64,000 bases of DNA, taken from assembly GCA_905221605.1 (NCBI GenBank), contig CAJNDS010002623.1:1-64000 (forward strand). Direction: 5' to 3'. Position numbers and translations under genes: made by a program. This DNA comes from Symbiodinium natans (Eukaryota; Sar; Dinophyceae; Suessiales; Symbiodiniaceae). Every line of letters begins with the position of its first letter. The stretch's first letter is position 1. The notes below the pieces were generated by a model. It saw only the letters and a list, made by a program, of their open reading frames with translations. It made no database searches and had not been told where the DNA came from. Below, piece by piece: positions 1 through 12,500 of the stretch.

Positions 1-428
1 GGTTTAGTGCTATTGAGGGTTTTGCAGGACATGTTTAAGGGTTTTTCGGGTGTTGAGGGCTCCTTGGCGTTTTCAGGGTTTGAGGTTGCTTAGGGTTTAA
101 GGGTTTGAGGGCTTTTAGGGTTTGAGGGTTCAGGGCTTAGTTTAACTTAGTTTATGGCACAACCCCTTCCACACAAGCAGTCGAGCCACTGTGCGGAAGC
201 ATAACCTTTAACTATCTGACCCCATCAAAGGGCGCAAACACGCAAACACCCAAGCCCTGTTCGTTTCTAGGTGCTGCTGCACGTGCTAGGGCAGGGTATG
301 GTAGACATGGAAGTCAAGAACCAGCCGGCGACAAACAAAAAGCCCTTAAACCCTAAACCCAAAACCTTGAACCCTACACCCTAAACCCTAAACCCTAAAC
401 CATAAACCCTAGACCCTAGACCCTAGAC

Positions 429-503
429 CCCGCCCGACAACCGTTGCGCCCGCCGAGCAACCCAAAGCGGCCGATGGCACCTGTGTACCCATTGTCGGTG
501 CAC
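429..503 (-). CDS. Gene B exon 48 (last visible exon)
   Basis: CCAGAG|G TGC ACC GAC ... GCG GG|GTCTAGGG encodes CTDNGYTGAIGRFGLLGGRN then GCRA. An earlier donor (AACG|GTTG, exon end 442) is possible. The gene continues beyond the left edge; a weak minus-strand open block with Cys residues is visible at about 165-205. Confidence 0.6.
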
Positions 504-3500
504 CTCTGGCTTAGGGTGTAGGGCTTAGGGTTTAGGATTTTGGGTGTGGCTAATGGTTTACTTGGAGGTTCATGGTACTTATAATCCCAATTCTAACCAT
601 ACTAGGGCACTTAAAGGAAGGGCTTATAAGTGGGTTATAAGTACAGTGATTACAAGCACCATGAACCTCCAAGTAGGTTAAAAGGGTTTAGGGTGTAGGC
701 AACCTTTACACCAACATACAAACTCGAAACTCATAAGCTGCGCAGCTGTGAGATCTAAAGATTAAGTTAGAGCTTGTAAATTTGGGCTTAGGGTTCTGCA
801 GGATTTTGGGCTAGCTTCTCACGAGTATGGCAAGACTGAATATAAGGGAACGTAGTCCCAAACATAGAATAATGATACCGACGTGGATTCTGGTGAGTTA
901 GGTTGCAGATGGTAGCGCAGGATGATGCGCACTTACAATCGCCACGGCAGTTCAGTTCAAAATGCCTTATCACTGAAATGCTGCGCCGTCATGTCACGAA
1001 TTCTGGTATCACACGCAAAGCAGCAGGACTCTCCAGGCTTATAGCGCCCACTGAAAGGAATATTGGGAGTGGCCCTCGTGGTTTCTCCGAACGCCCAGTT
1101 CTATAAGAAAGCTCCATAGGCAACCATGTGCCCTAAGCACAAGTGGGCCAGAACTCCAGCCGCCCACAGAATCTGCACCCTAAACCAAAGGCTTTACGGT
1201 AGGGCTTTGAGTTTACGGGTTTGCGGCCTAGGGCTTGTGTGGCATAGAGCCCAATTGTATAAACCCTGAACCCACATCGCACCATGCGCTCGCTGTCTTC
1301 TCGCCGTGGCGCTTGATCAGCGTCTGCCCGTTCTCAACGGCCGCGAGCCTAAGCTTCCACAAGGCCCGATGAGGTGACGGAACTTACTCGAAACCAATCC
1401 CATTTACATACATATGTACATACATACATACATACATACATACATACATACATACATACATACATACATACATACATACATACATGCATACACAAAAACA
1501 TACATACAATCATACATACAACCATACATGCATACGTACATATATATATATATATATACTGTGTACGTATGCGTACCGAAACCCCAACACCTCAACACAC
1601 GAATCAGCTGCTGTGTGAGCCTGAGGAGTGAGAATGAAAATTAACAGCTTTCATTACTGCCTTTCTTCAGCCCATAGTGCTTCATGACCCCCAGAAGGCC
1701 TACTCTTGGGGTTTAAGGTTTAGGGTTTAGGGTTCAGGGTTTAGGCCCGCAAATTGAAAGCCTAAGCCCAAAAACCCTGCACCCTACGCAGAGTCAGCAG
1801 CAGCTGGAGGCAGGAGGGGCGGACCCCTGTGACCCACTTTACTCACGGAACCCGGAACGGAAAAAAACAAAAAACAATAATAATAAACCTAAAACCCAAA
1901 AAATCCTTAACCCCCCCCAAAAAAAATAAAAAACCTAAAACCTACAAAAAACCCTCCCAAACCCTCGGAGCCCTGACACGCGCGCGCCCAAGTTTAAGCT
2001 TTCCCTCCGGGCGGCTTGTGGCCCTGAAGGTGCTGCCAGCCTGCAAGAAGCTGTTTTGGCAACCCAAAACCGGTTTAGGGTTTAGGGTTTAGGGTTTAGG
2101 GTTTAGGGTTTAGGGTTTAGGGTTTAGGGTTTAGGGTTTCAGGCTTAGGGTTTAGGGTTTAGGGTTCAAACCTTGAGACCCTCACCAAGGACCCAACAAT
2201 CGCACAACTGTGTACCCTACGCCGTAAGCCCTGAAGCCCTTGAGTGACATCACACTTAGGGTAGTTACTATACAAATTAAGGGCCCACACATCAGAATCA
2301 TTATATAAGGGCCCATCAGAATCACGACTTCAGCGGCGCGCCCCCCGGCCTATGTTCGCCCAGGTCTCGCTCGTCTCGAGGAAGAGGTCAGCCTCTGCTC
2401 TGTTTGTGCTTACAAAGAAGGGCCCCCCTACTATGGTAACCATAGTTAAGGGCCTTATAACCTTACTTAGGATCCTTATAACCCAATTTAGTGCTCTTAT
2501 AACTCTACTTATAACTAGAAAGTCCCTCCTTGTAACTGGGGTTGAAAGGTTTAACCTCAATGCTCCCCTCCGCCTCCTCAAGGCAAGCGTAGACTTCGCT
2601 CGAATACCTCTCCAGTTTTGGCCGCCGTGCAGGTCTCACTCACTCGAATCAGGCAATAAGATTTCTCAGTCTATCTCAAACCTCAGGAACAACCCGTTGA
2701 ATCCTAAACCCTAAACCGTAAACCCTAAACCCTAGACGCTTAGCTCCTATGCCAAGTATCGCGGCCCGAACCCTGAGCAATCGAGCCACAAGCCAAAGCG
2801 AAATTACTATTTTGCAAAATGGACGCCAACTAAGGCCTGGAAGGTTAGGGTTTAGGGTTTAGGGCTTCAATGAAGGGCTTATGGTTTAGAGTTTGGAAGA
2901 ACCCTAAAACCCTAAAACCCTAAAACCCTAAACCCTAAAACCCTAAACCCCAAACCCCAAACCCCAAACCCTAAACCATGAACCCTAGAGCCTAAACCCT
3001 AAACCCTAGCTGAAAGGGACGAAGCCAAGCAGCGCCCGAAACCCGCCGCGTCAGCAGCGGGAAGTCTGTGTCGAAGCAGATGGAGCCGGTCCTGCTCCAT
3101 CACCGGGGGTTTTAGGGTTTTAAGGTTTAGGGTTTAGGGTTTTACGGTTTAGGGTTTAGGGTATAGGGTTTAGGGTTTTTAGGGTTTAGGGTTTCGGGTT
3201 TAGGGTTTACGGTTTCGGGATTTAGGGTTTAGGGGTTAGGGTTTAGGGGGTTTAGGGCTTTTGGGACTTTTTTGGGTTGGGGCTTAGGGGGTTTAGGGCT
3301 CATGTAGTGTTCATGTGCGGTTCAGGGCTTAGGGTTCAAAGATGGATGTTTCTGGGGATTTGGGGCCTACCTACAGAGTATCCATCGTGCCCAGGTTTGT
3401 GGTATCTAGGGTAATGACGGAATATGGGCAAACAATTTGTTTTGATGTCCGCATATTCGTACTCTATACCCAGACACATACTGACGTGCTCTCAACTCCA

Positions 3501-6500
3501 GAACCCAAACCATCAAAAACTTTAGAATTACAGCACTCTCAAAAAGAGCCTGAACACCCAAACAAACCCCAAAAACCGCCCGGCAACCTACCAGCCCCAA
3601 ACCCTACTTGGAGGATCGGCGCGCTTCGTAAGTAGGGTTATAAGTACATTAATTTTGGGCTTATAGGAACTTATAAGTACAGTTACCTTGCTTATAACCC
3701 CACTTGCTAGGTCCCCTGGTCCTTTATGTCCAAACCCTCACAACCCTAAACTCCCTAAACCCTAAACCCGAAACCCCAAACCCTAAACCCAACAAACCCT
3801 AAACCCTAAACTCAAAGTGGCACTCCAGGATCTGGGTTGCGCCGAGCTGCACTGCGATCGGCTCGCTGTCCGCGTCGCCGATGACCTCTGCTTGGAGGTT
3901 CATGGTACTGAATAACCCAAATCGGGTTTAGGGTTTAGGGTTTAGGGCTTAGGGTTTAGGGTTTAGGGTTTAGGGTTTAGGGTGCAGCGAGAACTGTTTT
4001 CATAACGCAACTATGCCCGCATTAGGGCGCTTAACGGGCTTACAAGTGGGTTATAAGTACAGCTATGATTTAATTGGGTTACAAGTACCATGACTAAACC
4101 CTAATTAAACCCTAAACCCTAAACCCTAAACCCTAAACCCTAAACCCTAAACCCTAAACCCGATTTGGGTTACAAGTACCATGAACCGAGAAGTGCTTGG
4201 AGGCGACGGGGGGTTCCACGTTACTCGGGGTAACGTTGTTTTCAACACCCGATGAACCCTGAAGTAACAGAAATGGTCCGAATAACTTCATACTTTTAGG
4301 GCCTAATTCCCTGATAATCCTGATAAAGCCCTAACCACCCTAACTAAGCCCCAAAAAACTAAACCCTAAACCCTAAACCCTGAACCCTGAACCCTAAACC
4401 CAAAACCCAAAACCCAGAACCCTAAACCCTGCAAGCCCAAACCACAATTCCAAAGAGTGGCCACGGAGGCCACGGAAGGTGGAGAGGTTCCAGCAACGAT
4501 GTCTGTCTCCACGAAGGGCACCTGCTCCCGAAAGGGTTTAGGGTTGAGGGTTTAGGGTTTAGGGTTCAAGGGTCAGGTTATGAGGGTTTAGGCGTATCAG
4601 AGTTGAGAAATTTAAGGCCTGGGGTAGTTGGCTTCATGACATGTTGGGTGCTTTGGGATTCTGGGTCTAGTTCGGAAATTCAATTGGCGCGGAGGGAGAG
4701 GTAGGGAGAGAGAGAGAGAGAGAGAAATAGAAAGACTGAGCATCCAAACTTCATGAGATGCGAGACCAAAGAACTTTAAAACGACCTCATTCAATGAAGA
4801 AAGAATTGGGGGTGGGCTCTACCATCATTTACTATGGGATTTGCGCTACCCACCGTGGGCCCTCCGTTACAGCTCCGTTACAGCAACTGCTACAGTTCCG
4901 TTACAGCTCCGTTGCACCTCCGGTACAGCTTCCACTAGAGCTCCGTTACAACTCTGTTGCACCTCCGTTACAGCTTCCGTTACAGTTCCGTTACAGCTTC
5001 CGTTACAGTTCCGTTGCAGCTCCGTTACAGCTCCGATGCACCTCCGTTACAGCTCCGTTACAGCCAGCTCAGTTATACAGCTCCGTTACAGCTCCGTTAC
5101 ATCTCCGTTATACAGCTCCGCCACAGCTCCCGTTACAGCTCAGTTGTACAGCTCCGTTACAGTTCCGTTACAGGTCCGTTATCAAGTTGCTGCTTCTGCT
5201 ACGGCTCCGTTACAGCTTCCGTTACAGCATCGCTGCAGCCGGCAGCGCTCCGTTGCAGCCTTCCGATACGACTCCGTTACAGCTCCGCGACAAGTCCGTT
5301 ACAGCTCCGCTCCTTTCCGTTACAGTTTCCGTTACAAGCCCCGTTACAAGCCCCGTTACCGGCGAGCATTTCTGTCATAGTAGAGGCCTGCAAATGATGG
5401 TAGAGCCCCGCCCCAAAAGAAAGAACCTACGACGAAACCCACGCCCGAACGGCCCTAGTGCCCTCGTTGCTGAGTACCCTACGCCAAACGAGGTTAAACT
5501 TTCAATGATGGTAGGATTATGTATACCCCCAAAAGGTTAAAGGTTACCTGTTAGGGTTTAGGGTTTAGGGTTTAGGGTTTAGGGTTTAGGGTTTAGGGTT
5601 TAGGGTTTAGGGCTACTCAGCTACTAAGCTGCTGATGCAAGGGGCTGGGTGGTTCTTGGCGTAGCTCATCTCCGAGCCATGCCGCGACACCAAGTGGTAC
5701 CAGGACCTGCGCCCTAAACCCTAAACCCTAAACCCTGAACCCTAAACCCTAAACCCTAAACCCTAAACCCTAAACCCTAAACCCTAAACCCTGAACCCTG
5801 AACCCTGAACCCTGAACCCTGAACCCTGAACCCTGAACCCTGAACCCTGAACCCTAGCCCCTCAACCCTAAACCCGGATACCCTAAACACTGACACTCTT
5901 GACTCACCTGCTACTGCCCAATTGTGTGATAAGTCTGCAGAGAGTTAGTATGTAGGGTATAGGGCTAACCCCTGAAGACCAAATTCCTCAACCATTCATC
6001 AACCTAGGGGGTGCCACAAGGTTTCTGGATTTCGGGCTTAGGGTGTTTGGGGTTGTTCGGGTTTAGGGCATATAGGTTTATCAGGGTTTTACTAGGGTTA
6101 CTAGGGCTATTTCTCCAACAACCAGGTAGGTAGATAACCATAAGGCTTAACTTTCACCTTCCTGCTGGATACCTGGCATCGGCTACGTTGAGGGTGTCGG
6201 ATTGACAGGATGCGAGGCTTGCATCCGACCGGTCTACCTGCTTCAAGCTCAAGGGACTAAAGGAGGGACCCTTATAAGGGACCTTAGGGTTCTTTGGGGG
6301 CTACTTAGGTATGTAGGGACTATATAAGATATATATATATATATATATATATATGTAGGGGTTATGTAGGGAATAAGATGAAGGGTACCTTCTAGGGGGT
6401 CCCTCCTTATACCCCTTTAACTTTGTAGCACAGGAACCATATTATCATAAAGGTATTCTTCTTGGGGTTGTTTACTTTATAAGTTATAAGCCAGGATCAC

Positions 6501-9500
6501 ACAATGTTCGGGGTAGTACATGGGGCATTTTGGGAAATACCCATATAGAGGACTCTAGGTCGGATTGCTTGTCCCTCGACTGCCAGAGGCTTGGTTGGGG
6601 TTTAGGATTTCCCTAAACACCCTCAACCCCTCACTTGGTGACTTCAGGGCAGGCCCTACCACCGCCCTCAACCCGAAGCCACAAACGCCACTAGCACCCG
6701 AACCTTCCACCCTTAAACTCGCAAACCCTTAAACCTCTAACCTCCTAAACCCTTGAATGCTTAAACACCTAAACTTAAACCTTCGGCCCTCAACCTCCCT
6801 ACTTTGGAGTGGACACTGCAAAAGGAGTATGTACTTTGTAGGTATAAGTAGCCATAATATAATAGGAACCCAGAACCCAAAACAAGTATTAAAGTATGGT
6901 AATTACTCCAAAACCCAGACCTATTCTCGCCACTGGCTAGGCCTGTCGTCCATACCCACAAAGGACAGGACCACCACCGCCTGCGGTGCGCTGTGACGCT
7001 GAGGAAACACCAATCCCAGGTACGTGACCCGAAACCCTAAACCCTAAACCCTAAGCCCTACACCCTAAACCCTCAACCCTGAGCCCTAAGCCCGAAGCCC
7101 TAAACCCGAAGCAATCAACGGCATGAAGTCTTAACACAAGCCATCGAGTTCTAGAGATAAACCCAACAAAGAATTGAAAACTGAAGGCAATAACTTGACA
7201 TGAGTTTGAAAACCCTTCACTTGAGCCCTAAAGCACAGGGATTCCCCTACAGCCCCCCTTCACGCCCCCCATACCGCATACGATGTGCAAAGGCCACATG
7301 TTTGTTCTTTTTTGGCGGCGGGGCGTAGGTCAAACTCCTGAACCCCTGCACCCCTACTTTCACCCGAAAGTAGGGTTTAGGGTTTAGGGATTAGGGTTTA
7401 GGGCTTAGGGCTTAAGGCTTATGGCTTAGGGTTTAGGGTTAATGGCCCAGAAACCGGTTAACTCGAAATCCAAAGCCTTGTATACCCTGAAGCCCATAAA
7501 CCTAGAATCAAACCGGGAGCCCTGCCTTAAGACCCCAACTTGTTTGCAGGTGAGTATTGTGGTACCCTTTATGGAAAATCTTTCGGGTTCTCGTGAGCCA
7601 AAAAGACCTAAACGATGAACCTCCTAGACGCCACAAGCTCCAAAACTATCAAAGCAGACCTAAGCCTGCACAGCCTAAAGCCCACCTAAACCCCAAGTAA
7701 ACCCAGTACTTGAACCCTAAAGCCTCAAGAAACTTGGTAGCACAGCAACCATAATATCATAAGAAGTGCACCTTTTCTGGGGGGTTGGCGACTTTACAGG
7801 GGAAGAACAAATGAGCAACAGGGCACCACTGACCCAGGAAGCTCAAGCAATCCCTAACCAAACCCTGTACTTGAAACCTAAACCCTAAACCTCTAAACCC
7901 CTAAACCCCTAAACCCCTAAACCCCTAAACCCCTAAACCCCTAAACCCCTAAACCCCTAAACCCCTAAACCCCTAAACCCCTAGACCCTAGACCCTAGAC
8001 CCTAAACCCTAAACCCTAAACCCTAAGCCCTAAGCCCCTAAGCCCCTAAGCCCCTAAGCCCCTAAGCCCCTAAGCCCCTAAGCCCCAAAGCCCAAGGCAA
8101 ATATCTCAAAGAATCGCAGCTTGCCGGGCCTCGGTTCGATTGCCGGAGGCGTTGAAGTTCGACTCCAGGAGGGCGCGATATCCTCAAGAGATCGGCTTAG
8201 GGATTAGGGATTAGGGTTTAGGGCCCTAAACCCTAAACCCTAAACCCTGAACCCTAAACCCTGAACCCTAAACCCTAAACCTTAAACCCAGAGATCGGCT
8301 CCTCGAGTTACCCTAAACTCTACGGCTGGGCCCATAGGCCCTTAGTCTGGTCCCTTAATGGGATTCAAAGGGATCCGAAGTATGGGCCCTTAGGATGTAC
8401 GGTGTATATAAGCGGTACATAACAGGGGACCCAAACTAAGGGCCCATACTTCGGATCCCCTATAAGCCCCTGAAGTGCCCTAATATGGTCATAAGTGCAG
8501 CTATAAGTACAGTGATATTTGGCTCCTAAGTACCTTGAACCTCCAAGTAGGGTTCTATCCCACGACCTTGCCCCTACACTTTGTTTTGGGGCTGTTGCGG
8601 CTCACAGGAACAACAAGAGCCCCAAGGACATGGGCTCGGGCTTTCAAGTTTTGGGGCTTGCAGGGGCTTAGGTGCTTTTTTGGGCGAAAGGGTTTTGGTG
8701 CGGGATTTGCTTCTTTCAAGCTGCATCTGAACTTTGACTTGAAACAAAGGGCTTTGGCGGGCTTCATGGAGGATGAACTTGATGCCAAAAACCTCAAGAA
8801 AACTGCTGCAACAGACCTTGTCTCTTGGGCCTTGAGCCACCCGAAACCCTACACCCTAGTGTTTAGGTTTGGGTAAACCCTACACCCTAGTGTTTAGGGG
8901 AGGGCTCAGGTAGGGTGATCTAAGAATGCTGTGCTCACTTGGTGTGCTCCTGCAACTTGCAGAACCTGGCCCTGGGGGAAGTCGGTACCTGTAAACCCAA
9001 AACCCTTAAGACTATGAAACGCGCTCCTGGGAACCTCCTTCCTTGCTGCAGTACCAGGGGCCGGGAAGTTGTAGGATCTACAGTGTAGGTTAGTCGGGCT
9101 TCTGGGCTCTCTAGGTTATCGGAGTCTAGTGATCAAATTTTGGAATAGGCCTCGAGATGAAGGATTGCTCTCAACCTGAATGGACAACTGCTAAGGTAGC
9201 GCCAAGGCACTTTCGACATATGAGTCAGGCCCACCTGGGATGGCGCAGATTTGTGCACGTTCGTGGTCAACATTGCCCAGAAGATCCATTCGTAGTACCA
9301 TTGCCGTTGTGGAATTAGGTTCCCCATAAGCATACTGAATTGGGTTTGGGGGCACCTCATTCAACAACTGAGCTAGAAATGGACCCTCAGGGTTGGGCTT
9401 AGGCATATGTAGGCGCTAAACCCTAAACCCGAAACCCGAAACCCTCAAACCCTCAAACCCTCCAACCCTCCAACCCTCAAACCCTCAAACCCTCAAACCC

Positions 9501-12500
9501 TCAAACCCTCAAACCCTCAAACCCTCAAAACCTCAAACCCTCAAACCCTCAAACCCTCAAACCCTCAAACCCTCAAACCCTAAACCCTAAACCTGGACCC
9601 TGCTGGAGCAGGCTTGTTCCGGCAACTGTGTACGTCGCAGCCTCAACAGACCTTGTCCCGGCCTCGGGCCACCCTAAACACAACACCCTTAGGTTTAGGG
9701 TTTAGGGTTTAGGGTTTAGGGTTTAGGGTTTAGGGTTTAGGGTTTAGGGTTTAGGGTTTAGGGTTTAGGGTTTAGGGTTTAGGGTTTAGGGTTTAGGGTT
9801 TAGGGCGATCTCAGAATGCTTTTGGTCACTTGATATGCTCCTGCATCTTGCAGAACCTGGCCCTGGGGGGATATCGGCACATGTAAACCCAAAGCCTTAA
9901 AACTCTGAAACGCGCTTTCAGGTGGTCTTGGTACTTCCGTACCACTGGCCGGGAAGATGCAGGATCTACAGTGTAGGTTTGTCGGGCGAAAGGGGCTCTC
10001 TAGGTTCTAGGAGTCCAAGGGATCAGATTTTGGATTTGACCTCGAGATACAGGGGCAACTGCTCAGGTAGCGCCAAGGCACTTTCGTATGACTCAGACTC
10101 ACCTGGGATGGAAGACATCATGATTCAGGTTGTGCAAGTTTCAGGGTGGGCAAGATTGCCCATAGAGGGTCCATTCGTAATACCAGCTGTACTAGGAATG
10201 GACACTCAGGTTGGGCTTAGGCATTCGCAGTTGCTAAACCCTAAACCCTAATCCCTGAACCCCAAACCCTAAACCCTAAACCCTGAAACCCTAAATCCGA
10301 AACCTGGCTGGATCCGGCTGCTTCAGGCATGGGGTACGTCACAAAGGGCCTCGCGCTTCAAAAGCCGATGGGTGACAGGAAACCATGCGGTTTAGTATTT
10401 CTCAGATAAAGCATTGAAATATCAAGGGGTTCGGGTTTAGGGTCTAAATCTAGGGTTTCGGGTTTGTGGTCTAGGGTTTAGGATGGTTTAGGGTTTAGCG
10501 ATCTCCGAGTGCTTTGCTGGCTTGATATGCTCCTGCAATGCTGAAACTTGCAAAACCTGGCCCTGCGGGAAATCGGTACCTGTAAACCCAAAACCTTGAA
10601 ACTATGAAACGCGCTTTCATGGAGCTCTTGGGAACCTCCTTCCTTGCTGCAGTACCAGGGGCCGGGAAGTTGTCGGATCTACAGCGTAGGTTTGTTGGGC
10701 TTATATGGGCTTGTAGGCTCTCCAGGTTATAGGATTAGAGTGTTCAGATTACGGATGCGGCCTTCGAGACACAGGATTGCTCTCAATCAGAATGGCCAAC
10801 TGCTAAGGTTGCGCCAGGGCACTTTCGACATATGACTCAGACTCACCTGGGATGGTGCGCATCGTGATTCAGGTTTACCACTGTGGCACGATGGCAGTAG
10901 GCTCCCAAAAAACCCTACTAAATGAGTTTGGGGTCGGGAACCTCAGTCCACAACTGTACTAGAAATGGACCCTCAGGGCTGGGCTTAGGCATACGTAGGC
11001 GCTCAACCCCTAAACCAGGCTGGATCAGGCTGCTTCCGGCATGGTGTACGACACAGAGGGCTTCACGCTTCAAAGGCCCATGGGTGATAGGAAACCTTGA
11101 GGTTCTATTTCTCGTCAGACATTCAGGTATCAAGGGGTTTAGGGTTTAGGGTTGAGGGTTGAGGGTTCAGGGTTTAGGGTTTAGGGTTGAGGGTTCAGGG
11201 TTTAGGGTTGAGGGATGCCGGAACAAGTTAACCCTAGAAGCAGTGGTTTGGAAGATGCTTAGGAATCCAATCCAGGCACTTGGCTTTTCATGCTCTGGAG
11301 TGGGTGGGCACTTTCGAGGATAGTGGGGCTTCTAGGGTTTGGGGGTTGAAGGTTTAGGGATGAGGTCGACCAACCCTAAACCCGAAGCCCTTCACAGCTG
11401 AGGAGCCACCTGTAAACCTCAATCCCTGTAAACCTCAATCACTGAAACCGCCCTAAACCCTAAACCCTGAACCCTAAACCCAAGAAGGTAAAATGCAAAA
11501 AAACCCTAGTAAAGGGTTTAGGGTTACAGACAGTCGGACATTGGTTCAGGGCTAAAAGCATGACCTTATCCGTCATGCGAAGGCGAGAAATTCTTAGGGT
11601 TTGGGGTTAGAAGCAGACCCCCAACCCTAAAACTAACCCTGAACTCTGCGCACGCGCGCGAGTCTCTTCTGCTGGCGCCTCCTCCGCCCCTGTGGCGCCG
11701 CTGAATGCAAGGGCAAGTTGCACGCACGGGTTTAGAAAGCTTATATAATTAGGGATGCCCAACGTCTACTTGACGCCCTTAAGGATGTAGAGCCCTGGAG
11801 GACCTCTCCTGGAACCCTAAACCTTAAAGCCTCATCTCTTTTGGCAACTTCCAGCTTGAGGCACTGTCTGAAAAGTAGAACGTATTGTCGGTGGCACGCT
11901 CTGAGTGGATGATGACAGTGTCGCCTGCAATCGAGGCATATATCACGGAAGTTGAAACCAAACGTACGGGCCCGGTTATATGTGGGTACCTAAACCTAAA
12001 CCCCAAGTGAGCATTTTTTTTTTCATTGTGTGGGCTCTTCTCATGGCTTGACATCCTACGCGGGCCTACGCGTGAACTCATGTTTAGTAGCCGCGCGGCC
12101 TACGCGCGGAGTATGTTGTTGACGCGTGCCTACGCGGACCTACGCGGCAGGCACTCGAACAAAGCGCAAACGCATTATTTGACTTGCTATATTGTAGCCA
12201 CTGGCACATTCGGATTACTCAACCAAACTTTCTGCCGAACCCTGCCCGAATTGTGATGTTGACGGATGGGCTACGACGTTGAAAACGACACCTACGACTA
12301 CGCGCGGGCTACGCGGAGCCTACGCCGCGCCTGCGCGGAATTCCTACTTATATATGCAGTTATACATAGGGATATTTCGATATACATATAAATACATTTT
12401 GTCATAAATATAAATATAAACAGAAATATGAAAATATTCTGAATCAATATATATATATATATACATACAGTGACAAAACCATATAGTTACAGTTATATAT

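Larger units (their letters stand above)
8900..11140. repeat. Three diverged copies of a 0.4-0.6 kb segment
   Basis: Copies start at about 8902, 9803 and 10496. Each begins with a GATCT..GAATGCT / GAGTGCT block, then CCTGGCCCTG, GAAACGCGCT, GCCGGGAAG, CAGCGTAGG / CAGTGTAGG and GCCAAGGCACTTTCG in the same order. Copies B and C add a GGATC-GGCTGCTTC...ATGGGTGA block. Telomere arrays separate them. Each carries the mini-exon candidate. Confidence 0.9.

Noticed and set aside
3812-4521. Plus-strand readings of exons 44 and 45 (ALQDLGCAELHCDRLA; VATEATEGGEVPATM)
   Set aside because: They are open and look plausible, but they do not chain with neighbours, whereas the minus readings join in phase with each other and with unambiguous minus exons.
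4758-5540. Long plus-strand open frame of 260 codons
   Set aside because: It covers a degenerate 11/12-bp satellite without stop codons; all three plus frames are open over the same DNA.
8101-8190. Possible tRNA gene (GGTTCGATTGCC and AAGTTCGACTCC resemble a B box)
   Set aside because: No matching A box, acceptor stem or cloverleaf can be drawn, and the DNA is explained by exon 42.
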